Notes under the pieces: model-generated
What the model was told of the DNA's origin: nothing
Databases searched by the model: none
What the model saw: the letters and a program-made list of their open reading frames with translations, nothing else
Part shown: piece after piece, positions 9,032-17,999 of the stretch
Layout of the letters: each line of letters starts with the position of its first letter
How positions within the stretch are numbered: the first letter of the stretch is position 1
Program-made: the position numbers and the translations under genes
Assembly: GCA_030653365.1 (NCBI GenBank)
Contig: JAURZL010000004.1
Span: 1-32,614, forward strand
Origin: Anaerolineaceae bacterium
Lineage (GTDB): Bacteria > Chloroflexota > Anaerolineae > Anaerolineales > Anaerolineaceae
DNA: 32,614 bases
Direction of reading: 5' to 3'

Positions 9032-11383
9032 TTGACACTCGATATTGCTCTGACCTTTGGCGTTTTGCTATTGGCAATTGTTTTCTTTATTACCGAAATT
9101 TTGCGTCCAGACCTGGTGGCGTTGATTGTGCTGGTATTGATGGTGGTCTTCGGCCTGGTTTCCCCGGGAGATGCATTGGCGGGATTCTCCAATCCTGCAG
9201 TGGTAGCAATCTGGGCGATGTTCATTCTCTCCTCCGGTCTGGCACGCACCGGGGTGGCTTCGTTTCTGGGTAATCAGGTCATGCGCGTGGCCGGTGAAAC
9301 AGAACGCCGGCTTCTGACAGTTTTGATGACGAGTTCCGCTATTTTATCAGCCTTTATGAATAATATTGGTGTGGCAGCCATGTTACTGCCGGTCACAATC
9401 GACATCGCCCGGCGTACCAAACGGGTGGCTTCGCGATTATTAATTCCGATGGCATATGGGTCATTGTTGGGTGGTATGTTGTTGTTATTTGGCACCTCTT
9501 CCAATCTGGTGGTGAGTGGCTTTGTGGAGAACACCGGATTGCCACCGCTGGGAATTTTTTATTTTACCCCTATTGGAATTGTGATTTTTATTGTTGTGCT
9601 CATTTATATCAACCTATTTGGGCATCGCTTCCTGCCTCGTCGTCAATCACCACAACCCATTTCACCCACCCAGACGCCACCTGCCCAGAATTTGCAGAGT
9701 CTGTATGGATTAGAGGAACGCCTGGCCATGCTGGTGCTGACGGATGATAGCCTGCTGGCTGGGAAGACATTGGCAGAAAGCCGCATAAGCAAGGCGTTGG
9801 GGTTGAATATCCTCTCTGTACAACGCAAGAACAAAAAACGTATGGCGCCAGAAGCCAATCTGGTTTTGGAAGGAGGAGATCGGTTATTAGCGATAGGTAA
9901 GCTGGATCAGATCGAGAAGATCATCCGATCGCCGATATTTACCATTGAGAGTGAAGTGCCAACCATCACACGTCTGCTTTCCGAAAAAATTGGTCTGGCG
10001 GAGATTCAAATCACCGAAAAATCAGATTTTGAAGGAAAAACTCTGGTAAGTGCAGGTTTCCGCCAGAAATTTGGGGTCAATGTGCTTGCTAATCGCAGGC
10101 GTGATTTGATCCGTCGTACCAATTTACAAAATATGTCACTTGAAGCTGGCGATATTCTGTTGGTGGAAGGGTTGCTGGATAAACTGAACACATTAGCCGA
10201 TCAGCCTGGTTATCGCATCTTAAACCTGGATGATCTTCGAGAATATCATCTTGAAGATCGCCTGTTATTTATTGATATTCCTGAAGGCTCTGCCTTAGCT
10301 GGCCAGACGCTGATGGAAGCGAAGCTGGGGGCTGCGTATGGAATTACGGTACTGGATATTGTTCGTGCTGGTCAGGAATGGTTATTCCCTGAGCCAAGTA
10401 TGCAACTGGAAGCCAATGACCAGTTGATTGTCTCCGGTCATCCGGTCGATATCGAAGTTTTAAATGGTTTACAGAAGATCCGCATTGAGAAGGATGTAAA
10501 ATTCAATCTCTCGGAAATGGAAAATGGATCACTGTCGTTTGTGGAAGTAATCCTTTCTCCTTATACATCACTGATTGGAAAAACCTTAAAGCAAATTCGC
10601 TTCCGTGAGAAATTCAATGTCTCGGTGTTGGCAATCTGGCATGGTGATCGTCCGTACCGTACCGGGTTGCAGGATTTGCCGTTGCAATATGGTGATGCTT
10701 TCCTTTGTTATGGTACCCGTGAGGGTTTTGAATTATTGGCAAAAGAACGCGATTTCATCGTCTTACGCCAGGATGTACAGGAAAAGCCCCGCTTGAAAAA
10801 GGCACCCATTGCAGGTTTGATCATGTTGGCAGTGGTATCAGTGGTGATCGCGGGTTGGTTGCCCATCTCTATCGCAGCAATTGCTGGGTCGGCATTGATG
10901 GTGCTGACACGTTGCATAACGATGGAAGAAGCACACAAATCAATCGATTGGAAAGCCATCTTTTTAATCGCTGCTATGATGCCATTAGGATTTGCGATGC
11001 GTGATAGTGGAGCTGCTCAATTTTTGGCAGACCTGGTAGTTCAATTCGTTGGGCCATATGGCAATCTAGCTATTTTGGGTGGCTTGATGACGCTAACTTT
11101 GTTGATCAATCCTTTCATTCCAACTGTTGTGAACGCGGTCATTATGACTCCGATTGGACTGGCAACCGCCGCAAGTCTTGGAGTTTCTCCCTATCCATTT
11201 GTGATGGGGATTGCGTACATGGTGGCAGCTTGCTTTATGACCCCGGTTTCACATCCAGCGAATTTATTGGTGATGAGTCCAGGCGGCTATCGTTTCACAG
11301 ATTATTTAAAAAACGGAGTACCGATTGCCTTGCTGACTCTGGTTGTTTGTCTGGTGTTGTTGCCGCTGGTTTTTCCTTTTTGA
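9032..11383 (+). CDS. SLC13-family (DASS-type) anion permease with four TrkA-C (RCK_C) domains
   Basis: This 783-residue membrane protein has a hydrophobic N-terminal half-transporter (about residues 1-200), a long cytoplasmic section (about 210-570) and a C-terminal membrane half (about 595-783). The architecture is that of SLC13/divalent anion:Na+ symporters carrying regulatory TrkA-C domains. The cytoplasmic part reads as four successive TrkA-C repeats, each with an L-x-G-K-T-L or similar core followed by a hydrophobic strand. Examples are SLLAGKTLAESRI, DFEGKTLVSAGF, ALAGQTLMEAKLG and SLIGKTLKQIRF. Two copies are more usual. Translation starts at TTG 9032: AAGGA sits six bases upstream, and the nearby ATG (9025) is in another frame. 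A TATAAT at 8950-8955 could be its -10. Sulfate or dicarboxylates are plausible cargo but cannot be chosen from sequence. Confidence 0.87.
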   Translation: MTLDIALTFGVLLLAIVFFITEILRPDLVALIVLVLMVVFGLVSPGDALAGFSNPAVVAIWAMFILSSGLARTGVASFLGNQVMRVAGETERRLLTVLMTSSAILSAFMNNIGVAAMLLPVTIDIARRTKRVASRLLIPMAYGSLLGGMLLLFGTSSNLVVSGFVENTGLPPLGIFYFTPIGIVIFIVVLIYINLFGHRFLPRRQSPQPISPTQTPPAQNLQSLYGLEERLAMLVLTDDSLLAGKTLAESRISKALGLNILSVQRKNKKRMAPEANLVLEGGDRLLAIGKLDQIEKIIRSPIFTIESEVPTITRLLSEKIGLAEIQITEKSDFEGKTLVSAGFRQKFGVNVLANRRRDLIRRTNLQNMSLEAGDILLVEGLLDKLNTLADQPGYRILNLDDLREYHLEDRLLFIDIPEGSALAGQTLMEAKLGAAYGITVLDIVRAGQEWLFPEPSMQLEANDQLIVSGHPVDIEVLNGLQKIRIEKDVKFNLSEMENGSLSFVEVILSPYTSLIGKTLKQIRFREKFNVSVLAIWHGDRPYRTGLQDLPLQYGDAFLCYGTREGFELLAKERDFIVLRQDVQEKPRLKKAPIAGLIMLAVVSVVIAGWLPISIAAIAGSALMVLTRCITMEEAHKSIDWKAIFLIAAMMPLGFAMRDSGAAQFLADLVVQFVGPYGNLAILGGLMTLTLLINPFIPTVVNAVIMTPIGLATAASLGVSPYPFVMGIAYMVAACFMTPVSHPANLLVMSPGGYRFTDYLKNGVPIALLTLVVCLVLLPLVFPF

Positions 11384-11545
11384 TGATTGAGAAAAATTTT
11401 TTTTGCGCAAGAGTCGAAAGTTGGAGATCTTTTCGCTTCTTCCATCATTTTATATTAGCTTTTCTTTATCCAATAACCATATATAATTGAATAACGATCA
11501 ACCATTCGTTCCCGGTGTTGGGAATTTTAAAAAAATGATATTGGT

Positions 11546-13750
11546 ATGACAGATAACAAGCAAATATTCGATATTACAGGTATGGACTGTGCCGATTGTG
11601 CTCGAAAAGTTTCGGATGGGGTTCGGAAGTTACCAAATGTGGAACTGAGCGAAATTAATTTCGCCACTTCGCAATTATCTGTAACGGGTGACGTGGCTGA
11701 AAATGTGATTAAAGCCAGGGTTCGCGAACTTGGTTATGAAGCGATATCATTTACTGGGGAGATAAAACCGGCTTCCAAATCACAAAAGTCAAGCTTCATC
11801 CGCTTCTTATGGCAGCGTATGGAAACCCGACTGGCGTTAGTAGGTATGATATTAATTCTGCCAGGTTTGATTTTGGGAGAACTGATGGGGCGGGATTGGT
11901 GGTGGGTGAACATCCTTTCCCTCGCTGCAATGCTTGCTGCTGGTTGGCCGGTAGCTCGTTCAGCCTTTGTCAATCTGCGAATCAACCAATCGATAGATAT
12001 TAACTTTCTCATGAGCATCGCCGCAATTGGTGCGGTGGTGATTGGTGCCTATGTGGAAGCTGGCATGGTAATCGTTCTGTTTGCTTTAGGCGAGGCATTG
12101 GAAGGATACACAGCTGAAAAAGCACGCTCTTCCATCAAAAGTCTGATGGAGGTAGTCCCACCGATTGCCACGCGATTGTCGACCAATGGTTCGGATACCA
12201 AAGAAGAAGAGGTACGCGTGGAAACATTACAGGTTGGTGATCACATTCTGGTTCGACCAGGTGAGCGCATTCCCATGGATGGAATAGTACTCGAAGGCCA
12301 GTCTGCGGTCAATCAGGCTTCCATTACCGGAGAGTCTGCGTTGATTGATAAACAGGTTGGCTCTGAGGTCTTTGCTAGTTCGATAAATGGAGCGGCTGCA
12401 CTCGTGATTGAAGTCACCCATCGCAGTGAAGATAATACCATCAGTCGAGTGATCAAGATGGTACAGGAAGCCCAGAACAAACGGGCTCCTTCGCAGCGAT
12501 TCATTGATAAGTTTGCGCGTTGGTATACACCGATTGTTGTGGTTCTGGCAGCTCTGGTGGCTGTTATTCCACCTTTGTTCTATGGTCAGCCTTTTCTCAA
12601 TCCTGACGATGGATCATTGGGTTGGCTCTATCGTGGTCTGACATTGCTGGTGATTTCCTGTCCGTGTGCTTTGGTGATATCAACCCCGGTAAGCATCATT
12701 TCCGCAATCAGCAATGCTGCTGGACAGGGTGTTTTGTTTAAAGGTGGCCTGTTCATTGAAAAATTGAGTCAGATAAAAGTAATTGCTTTTGATAAAACAG
12801 GTACCTTAACCGAAGGACGCCCGGTGATTGTAGCGTCTCGTTCCAACAGTCACCAGGAATTCAAACCAGTCGCACTCGATTGTGATGGTTGCTCAGAATC
12901 GATCGCTTTAGCACACGCCGTCGAACGTCGCAGCCAACACCCTCTAGCTCAGGCGATTGCTCAGGCAGCTAAGGAACTGGGTGTTGCGGATCGCTATGCA
13001 GCAGCCAGCCAGGTTACTGTACTACCCGGGATGGGAGTCAGTGGTGATGTCGGTGGCAGACTAGTACAAATAGGCTCGCACCGCTTGATTGATGACGGGA
13101 TTACTCATTCTGAAGAAGATTGTGACCAGCTTAAAAAAGAAGAAGAAAATGGCAATACGCAGATACATGTAGCGGTCGATGGTGATCTGGTGGGCAGTCT
13201 CCTGGCAGTTGATGCTCCCCGAGCAGGCAGCCGTGAAGCACTTACCGCGCTCAAAGCGCTGGGAATAAAAGCCCTGGTAATGCTAACGGGAGATCAACCA
13301 ATCGTCGCGCAGCATATCGCCGGACAGGTGGGGGTTACAGATTTTCGGGCAAATTTATTACCAGAAGATAAGGTCAAAGCCGTTGAGGATTTACGGAAAG
13401 AATGGGGTGAAATCGCGATGGTGGGTGATGGAATCAATGATGCTCCGGCATTGGCATTGGCTGATGTAGGGATTGCCGTTGGCGGAGCTAGCAGCTCGGC
13501 ACAGGCGATGGAGACAGCGGATGTGACCCTGATGCAGCCCGACCTGCGGCAACTACCTTTCGCGTTAAGACTCAGCCGCCGGATGATGAATACCATTCGC
13601 TTTAACATTGTCTTTGCGATCGGGATCAAAGCTGTCTTCATGGTGCTGGCAGCGGCAGGATTGAGTACCATGTGGATGGCAGTGGTGGCAGATATGGGCA
13701 TCTCTATTCTGGTGACCCTGAATGGGATGCGATTACTGAAGTTTCAATAG
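11546..13750 (+). CDS. Heavy-metal (Zn2+/Cd2+/Pb2+-type) P1B ATPase
   Basis: This 734-residue metal efflux pump is complete. The N-terminal HMA domain binds metal through C15-x2-C18 (GMDCADCARKV). The membrane metal site is the CPC motif at residues 372-374. The phosphorylated Asp is D416 in DKTGT, the HP motif is in RRSQHPLA, and the hinge is MVGDGINDAPALA. The CPC motif plus the final helix ending VADMGISILVTLNGMRLL fits the Zn/Cd/Pb subgroup rather than copper pumps. An extra CxxC (C446, C449, in DCDGC) lies in the nucleotide-binding domain just before the HP motif. The start at 11546 has only a weak ribosome binding site. No ArsR or MerR regulator is adjacent. A TATAAT at 11482-11487 is a possible -10. 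Confidence 0.95.
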   Translation: MTDNKQIFDITGMDCADCARKVSDGVRKLPNVELSEINFATSQLSVTGDVAENVIKARVRELGYEAISFTGEIKPASKSQKSSFIRFLWQRMETRLALVGMILILPGLILGELMGRDWWWVNILSLAAMLAAGWPVARSAFVNLRINQSIDINFLMSIAAIGAVVIGAYVEAGMVIVLFALGEALEGYTAEKARSSIKSLMEVVPPIATRLSTNGSDTKEEEVRVETLQVGDHILVRPGERIPMDGIVLEGQSAVNQASITGESALIDKQVGSEVFASSINGAAALVIEVTHRSEDNTISRVIKMVQEAQNKRAPSQRFIDKFARWYTPIVVVLAALVAVIPPLFYGQPFLNPDDGSLGWLYRGLTLLVISCPCALVISTPVSIISAISNAAGQGVLFKGGLFIEKLSQIKVIAFDKTGTLTEGRPVIVASRSNSHQEFKPVALDCDGCSESIALAHAVERRSQHPLAQAIAQAAKELGVADRYAAASQVTVLPGMGVSGDVGGRLVQIGSHRLIDDGITHSEEDCDQLKKEEENGNTQIHVAVDGDLVGSLLAVDAPRAGSREALTALKALGIKALVMLTGDQPIVAQHIAGQVGVTDFRANLLPEDKVKAVEDLRKEWGEIAMVGDGINDAPALALADVGIAVGGASSSAQAMETADVTLMQPDLRQLPFALRLSRRMMNTIRFNIVFAIGIKAVFMVLAAAGLSTMWMAVVADMGISILVTLNGMRLLKFQ

Positions 13751-13776
13751 ATGGGTAAAAAACGAAAAGTCAATTG

Positions 13777-14082
13777 TTAAACTGCTCTGGCAAATTCCTG
13801 TCGGGGAAGTGTTCGCTTTGCGTTGCGGGTAATCAATGCAGCAATTAATAATGTCAGTGAAATCGCGATATTCACAATCACGAACAACCAGGTCAGGTTG
13901 CTAATTGCTTTTGCAAGGATCCCAATCAGGACATTGGCTGCCGGACCTAATAAAAAGGCACTGGATGAAACAGTATCACGGGCATAGAAGATTGAGAAGA
14001 CACAAAGCATCATCGTGAGTAAATTTAATACGCTTAAAGAAGCAAGAAACTTGGATATAAAGGGGGTTGTTTTTTCATTCAT
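13777..14082 (-). CDS. Small three-helix membrane protein of unknown function
   Basis: I do not recognise this 101-residue protein. It begins MNEKTTPFISKFLASL and has three clearly hydrophobic segments: LNLLTMMLCVFSIFYA, a middle AFLLGPAANVLIGILAKAI, and WLFVIVNIAISLTLLIAALI. A basic tail with RNAKRTLPRQ follows. The frame is open further upstream to 14157, but the ATG at 14082 is preceded by GTGGAG and gives a normal membrane-protein N-terminus. It is convergent with the metal ATPase, 26 nt from its end, and reads away from the SDR-like gene's 3' end. Nothing in the context indicates a function. Confidence 0.65.
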   Translation of the reverse strand: MNEKTTPFISKFLASLSVLNLLTMMLCVFSIFYARDTVSSSAFLLGPAANVLIGILAKAISNLTWLFVIVNIAISLTLLIAALITRNAKRTLPRQEFARAV

Positions 14083-14243
14083 AGGATTCTCCACTGGTTC
14101 TAGTGTACGAGGATTTGGATTTAATTTCACTGTCCAAGTGGCGAGGTTACACACCAACCCCGGTATGGATTTAAAATAGACAAGTTGCCATTACAACTGG
14201 CTAATCTGAGAACCAAGATGAAATCAATCCACCAGAATGCAAA

Positions 14244-14972
14244 TCACTCAAACAGGATCGGAATTTCGCCACGTTCGTTAAATATGATAGTCTCACCGCG
14301 CAAATCACATGCGGGACTGGCGAGATAGACAGTGTATAAACCAACCTCATCGGCTGTGATCCAATAAGGCTTCGGGTTGGGTTGTGATCGTGTGTTGATC
14401 TTTGTTTTGACTAATAGCGTGTTGATCCGAATCGGGTGTTGTTCATATTCCGCAACAAAAACATTTTTAAGCATTAATTGAGCGGAAGCTGTTATGGAAA
14501 TTGGTCCGGCAGTCGGGATAGCATATAATGCTGCGCCGCCATTTAAGAAGATATAACAGCTGCCTTCCTGGTCTGCCAGAAGGGGAAGAAATGTCTTGGC
14601 AGCGACAAAGTGCGCAGTCAGGCTATTCTCCATAATATGATTCCAAATGCGCAGTGGTACCTGACTGAGTTGTTCACCCTGCCACCAACCCCCAATAGAT
14701 GCCACTACTGTATCCAGATGGCCAACCTCATTCTCAATCTTTTTTCGTAGATCATGTCCCCCCTCCTCCGTTGTGCAGCCAGCTTGAAAAGTGATCAGTC
14801 GATCGCAACATATTTGTCCCAAGTGGTTCCGCAATTGCTCTATTCTGTATTCATCTCGTGATGGAACCACTACAGTAGCACCGTGGGTTAAAAATTGCCT
14901 TACCACCCCCTCACCAACCTCACCTGCGCCGCCAATCACCAAAGCTACCTTTCCTTTTAGGATTGACATCAT
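14244..14972 (-). CDS. Short-chain dehydrogenase-like protein lacking the catalytic Tyr and Lys
   Basis: This protein of 241-242 residues has an SDR Rossmann fold. The nucleotide-binding loop GGAGEVGEGVV lies at residues 13-23 (counting from 14969), and a strand DTVVASIGG stands where NNAG is normally found. The segment that should hold Y-x3-K instead reads GPISITASAQLML, with Ile157 and Ala161 at the aligned positions. It may therefore bind NAD(P) without doing classic SDR catalysis, or act as an NmrA-like sensor. Two in-frame ATGs lie after GGAGG. The second (14969) has the better spacing (4 nt against 1 nt). It is divergent from the Gly-rich membrane protein gene. No operon partner is obvious. 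Confidence 0.72.
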   Translation of the reverse strand: MMSILKGKVALVIGGAGEVGEGVVRQFLTHGATVVVPSRDEYRIEQLRNHLGQICCDRLITFQAGCTTEEGGHDLRKKIENEVGHLDTVVASIGGWWQGEQLSQVPLRIWNHIMENSLTAHFVAAKTFLPLLADQEGSCYIFLNGGAALYAIPTAGPISITASAQLMLKNVFVAEYEQHPIRINTLLVKTKINTRSQPNPKPYWITADEVGLYTVYLASPACDLRGETIIFNERGEIPILFE

Positions 14973-15043
14973 ACCTCCTTTCGGTAGTGAAAAATGGATG
15001 CCCCCCTCAATTCCATTATAACGATTAGGTCAATAGCTAGTTG

Positions 15044-15142
15044 AGTTCTTGAGCTGTTAACAAAAAATGAAATTCCTTCCAAAAATTTGATTTGATAGTC
15101 TTTGTTTGTTTACCGGTTTTTATGCTTATGAACTCAAGAACT
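15044..15142. repeat. Inverted repeat pair in a divergent promoter region
   Basis: AGTTCTTGAG at 15044-15053 is matched by its exact reverse complement CTCAAGAACT at 15133-15142. Both sit in the 252-nt region between the divergent SDR-like gene and the Gly-rich membrane protein gene. Each arm also carries a short internal direct repeat (TTGAG-ttc-TTGAG on the left; GAAC-tcaa-GAAC on the right). Such spaced pairs can be operators for a dimeric regulator. A TTGACA at 15176-15181 and a TATACT at 15202-15207 are also present, but their 20-nt spacing is too long for a normal promoter. Confidence 0.35.
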
Positions 15143-15224
15143 GATCTTAATAGCAAATCAGCTTATCAGCAAAATTTGACACCTTTTGGATATTAATTCC
15201 GTATACTATTATTGGAGGTGTGTT

Positions 15225-16202
15225 ATGAACTATAGTGAAGTATTTTCAAAAGCCTGGAAGATCGTCTGGAAATTTAAGGCTTTATGGATTTTTGGTATTT
15301 TATCCAGTTGTGCACGCGCCAGTTCAGGTGGAGGTGGCGGATCATCAGGTGGTGGTGGTGGGGGAAGCTCCAATCTGATCAATTCCACCGGCGTGTTTGC
15401 TTCTCCCAATGTGGTTTTACCGAAACAGGTCTACGAGTGGTATTTGCAATTTCAGCATGCTTTTGACTCGGAACCATGGACAGTTTTTCTGATGATCCTG
15501 GCTGTGTTCTTTGCGGTCAGCGCCCTGGTGATTATTTCTGTGTTCCTGGGTGTTTTAGGTCGTGTGGGTGTTGCCCGTGGTGCCTGGCTTGCGGATGAAG
15601 GGGAAGAATCACTTGGATTTTCCCGCATTTTCAATGAAAGCAAACCATATTTCTGGCGCGTTTTCCTGTTCTTCCTGTTATTGATCGGTGTATCGATTGC
15701 AGTTGGAGCGATCATCTGGCTCCCGATCCTGCTGGTTATTATCTTTACCCTTGGATTAGGCTTGCTTTTCCTGATTCCTTTGTTCATTGTGGCAGCATTT
15801 GCCATCAAAATCCTGATTGAACAGACCATTATAGCAATCGTTGGTGAGGATCTGGGTGTATTTGCAGCGATTGAACGTGCCTGGAAACTGCTGGTCAATA
15901 AACCCTGGCCACAAATCGTGGTTGGATTGGCAGTGACCATTGGTGAGATTGCTGTCATGTTCGTTCTGGTCATTCCCATCTTCGTGATATTGGTTCCTTT
16001 CCTGATCTCAATCTTTTTCCAGACTGATGCAGTCATTGGCGTTGGAGCAATTGTGAGTGGTGTGGGATTCGCGTTGTATCTTCCTCTGATGATCCTGGCA
16101 AGTGGCATTATGTATGCTTATATCGGATCAGTTTGGGCATTGACCTTCAAACGTCTAACCCAACCATTGACGCTGGTGGTTGTGGAAGCAACAGCCGAAT
16201 AG
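15225..16202 (+). CDS. Polytopic membrane protein with a glycine-rich loop (DUF975/GPDPase-membrane-domain-like)
   Basis: This 325-residue membrane protein starts MNYSEVFSKAWKIVWKFKAL, followed by one hydrophobic segment and then an almost pure Gly/Ser loop (residues about 33-49). Several long hydrophobic helices follow. The pattern resembles integral membrane domains annotated as DUF975 or GPDPase membrane domain. Closely similar Gly-rich versions are familiar from Chloroflexota, but no enzyme activity is known for them. The frame opens earlier at a TTG (15186). ATG 15225 is chosen because TTGGAGGTG ends 4 nt before it. A strong intrinsic terminator follows directly, so it is probably monocistronic. 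Function unknown; a role in envelope stress or lipid handling would be a guess. Confidence 0.75.
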   Translation: MNYSEVFSKAWKIVWKFKALWIFGILSSCARASSGGGGGSSGGGGGGSSNLINSTGVFASPNVVLPKQVYEWYLQFQHAFDSEPWTVFLMILAVFFAVSALVIISVFLGVLGRVGVARGAWLADEGEESLGFSRIFNESKPYFWRVFLFFLLLIGVSIAVGAIIWLPILLVIIFTLGLGLLFLIPLFIVAAFAIKILIEQTIIAIVGEDLGVFAAIERAWKLLVNKPWPQIVVGLAVTIGEIAVMFVLVIPIFVILVPFLISIFFQTDAVIGVGAIVSGVGFALYLPLMILASGIMYAYIGSVWALTFKRLTQPLTLVVVEATAE

Positions 16203-16210
16203 AAAAAAGT

Positions 16211-16249
16211 TAAGTCCCTGTAGAAGAAAATTTTACAGGGACTTTTTTT
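16211..16249 (+). terminator. Intrinsic terminator after the Gly-rich membrane protein
   Basis: An 11-bp perfect stem (AAGTCCCTGTA at 16212-16222 with TACAGGGACTT at 16234-16244) closes an 11-nt loop and runs into a T tract ending at 16249. It begins 10 nt after the stop codon. The left flank is A-rich, so it may also stop the convergent DinB-like gene's transcript. Confidence 0.9.
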
Positions 16250-16289
16250 CGGTTAATGCATTGAAATAAAAAAATAGTTTTTATTGAAA

Positions 16290-16805
16290 TTAAGATCTAC
16301 CTTTGATTAGCGTAATAGCAGAACCAATCTCGCCTCTGTGTTCGGCTTCATGTTGTGAAAGATGATGCAGCACCCATTCTGGTGACACCTCATATTGTGG
16401 AAAGATTCGCATACGCTGGAAATCATCAGAAGTCATTCCAAGAAGTTTATCTAACATGGCATTTCTGATTTTACTCAAACGTAATAAATGTTGATCCAGA
16501 GTTTGACCTTTGATGAGGGTCAGGACTCCATCTTTATCACGATCTTCTTCAGGGAACAACTTCATTAATTCTTCTGGAAATGGCTCAGACAGGATTTCGG
16601 TGAAAAGCCAGTCCAGTTCGATTAAAGCAATGTGGTATAGAATCGTACCGATCGTATTCCCCTGCATTTCTTGATCAACATGCTCAGGTGGCAAATCATC
16701 AAGAACTCGTAGAGTCCTTTTTCTACAATCTTCTAACATCCAAAGAGCTTTTCCTACAGCTGGAACATAGCCAGAAAGTCCAAATACCTCGCGTTCATCA
16801 CTCAT
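16290..16805 (-). CDS. DinB-fold metal-binding protein
   Basis: This 171-residue protein fits the DinB/YfiT four-helix-bundle superfamily. The expected metal-ligand histidines are present: H58 in ILYHIALIELDW and the cluster VLHHLSQHEAEHRGEI (H148/149, H153, H157). Members include bacillithiol- and mycothiol-dependent transferases and many uncharacterised damage-inducible proteins. Nothing here identifies a thiol cofactor. Length is normal. The start is well supported by TAGGAGGAGCT before the ATG. It lies 144 nt downstream of the arginine operon on the same strand, with no strong terminator between, so some read-through is possible. A functional link to arginine synthesis is not suggested. 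Confidence 0.82.
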   Translation of the reverse strand: MSDEREVFGLSGYVPAVGKALWMLEDCRKRTLRVLDDLPPEHVDQEMQGNTIGTILYHIALIELDWLFTEILSEPFPEELMKLFPEEDRDKDGVLTLIKGQTLDQHLLRLSKIRNAMLDKLLGMTSDDFQRMRIFPQYEVSPEWVLHHLSQHEAEHRGEIGSAITLIKGRS

Positions 16806-16949
16806 AGCTCCTCCTATGTTATCATATCATTTCAAATGAAAAACTTCCAGATCATGTATAAAAGCGAAAGTTCAGAATTTTTTACTGAAAACCTGTAAAA
16901 ATTCTTCATTAAAACAACTTTCTCGCTAGGAGATTTAGGAAAGGGACAG

Positions 16950-17996
16950 CTAAGAGCTTATTCCTAAGATTTTCAATACTGCCATTAAAACCTGTACGGA
17001 ATGATCATAATCGGACAAGGATAGATGTTCATTGGGTGTGTGATCAAGGTTGGAGTCGCCGGGGCCATATGCCACAGCTGGACATCGCCAGATTGGCGCA
17101 ACCAGGTTGATGTCGGATGTTCCACTCTTATTTACAAACCCAGGTTTTCCGCCAGCACTGCGAATAGCACCCAGAAAGGCGCGGGTTAATGCAGAGTTTT
17201 TATCAGCCTGAAAGGCGGGAATTCCTGTGGAGAGCATACTTATCTTGACGTCTGGTAATGCTCCCAACCATTCTTCCATCCAGACTTGCGGGGATATCGA
17301 AACCGGCAAACGCGTTCCTGTTTTAATCATTGCCTGCATCTCAAATCCATCTGTCGTGCATGCCATCTCGAGAACTGTTGGAATGATTTGTTCAAACATG
17401 GTTTTCCCTTGATTAAACGCTTTCACATGCTGTAGTAATTCCTGCCAGGCACCGAGCAACACATCATTGGCACTCCTACCCTGGGATGAGTGCGTCAATG
17501 ACTGACGGTTGGTTATCATCGCAGGTTGTGATCCTTTATATCCCAATGTCACGCGGTTCCATTGGCTGGGCTCCCCAATAATTGCCATCCGGGGATGATA
17601 ATAGTCAATAATATATCTGGCACCTTTTGAATTCCCTTCTTCATCCACAGCACCGATCACCACCACCTGCCACTCAGGAAGGACAGAAACTGCAGCGACT
17701 GAATCCACAAATGCTGATAATGAACCTTTGGCATCCACGCTGCCCCGTCCGTATACACAATCATCTTCCAGACGGACGGGAATCTCTCCTTTGACCGTAT
17801 CGATATGCCCCAGAAATACGATTTGTTTGTTGCCTGACCCTTTAATACCTACGGAATTTCCGGCTTCATCAATAAAACTCTGGTCAAACTGTAAAGCAGA
17901 CATTCGCTTTACTAACCATTCAACCGCAGCCGATTCAGAACCGGTGGGGCTATATTTTGATAACAACCCTAAAAGTGTTTCAGGAATTTCTGTCAT
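16950..17996 (-). CDS. lysK: LysK-type [LysW]-ornithine (amino-acid) hydrolase, M20 family
   Basis: This 348-residue zinc peptidase of the M20/ArgE-DapE family probably cuts ornithine from the LysW carrier, the last step of the carrier-bound stage. Metal and catalytic residues are visible: H64-x-D66 (GHIDTVKG), D88 (GRGSVDAKG) and E119-E120 ([10 protein letters not shown]). Length matches LysK of Thermus-type pathways. It is the last gene of the operon and starts 3 nt after the argD stop. With LysW, ArgX, ArgB, ArgC and ArgD in the same operon, LysK is a better name than acetylornithine deacetylase. After it a weak A/T hairpin (16875-16904) is the only terminator-like structure. The family call is firm. 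Acting on LysW-ornithine rather than LysW-lysine is inferred from argG, argH and the Arg leader. Confidence 0.9.
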   Translation of the reverse strand: MTEIPETLLGLLSKYSPTGSESAAVEWLVKRMSALQFDQSFIDEAGNSVGIKGSGNKQIVFLGHIDTVKGEIPVRLEDDCVYGRGSVDAKGSLSAFVDSVAAVSVLPEWQVVVIGAVDEEGNSKGARYIIDYYHPRMAIIGEPSQWNRVTLGYKGSQPAMITNRQSLTHSSQGRSANDVLLGAWQELLQHVKAFNQGKTMFEQIIPTVLEMACTTDGFEMQAMIKTGTRLPVSISPQVWMEEWLGALPDVKISMLSTGIPAFQADKNSALTRAFLGAIRSAGGKPGFVNKSGTSDINLVAPIWRCPAVAYGPGDSNLDHTPNEHLSLSDYDHSVQVLMAVLKILGISS

Positions 17997-17999
17997 GGG

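Noticed and set aside
15176..15207. TTGACA and TATACT as the promoter of the Gly-rich membrane protein
   Set aside because: The 20-nt spacing is too long for a normal sigma70 promoter, so I mention it without calling it.
15452..16108. Minus-strand open frame of 218 codons
   Set aside because: It is the complement of membrane-helix codons of the Gly-rich protein. Its Thr/Ile/Arg-rich composition is typical of such shadows.
16875..16904. Hairpin GAATTTTTTAC / GTAAAAATTC after lysK as an operon terminator
   Set aside because: The stem is almost all A/T with a mismatch in length, and no T run follows on the minus strand.
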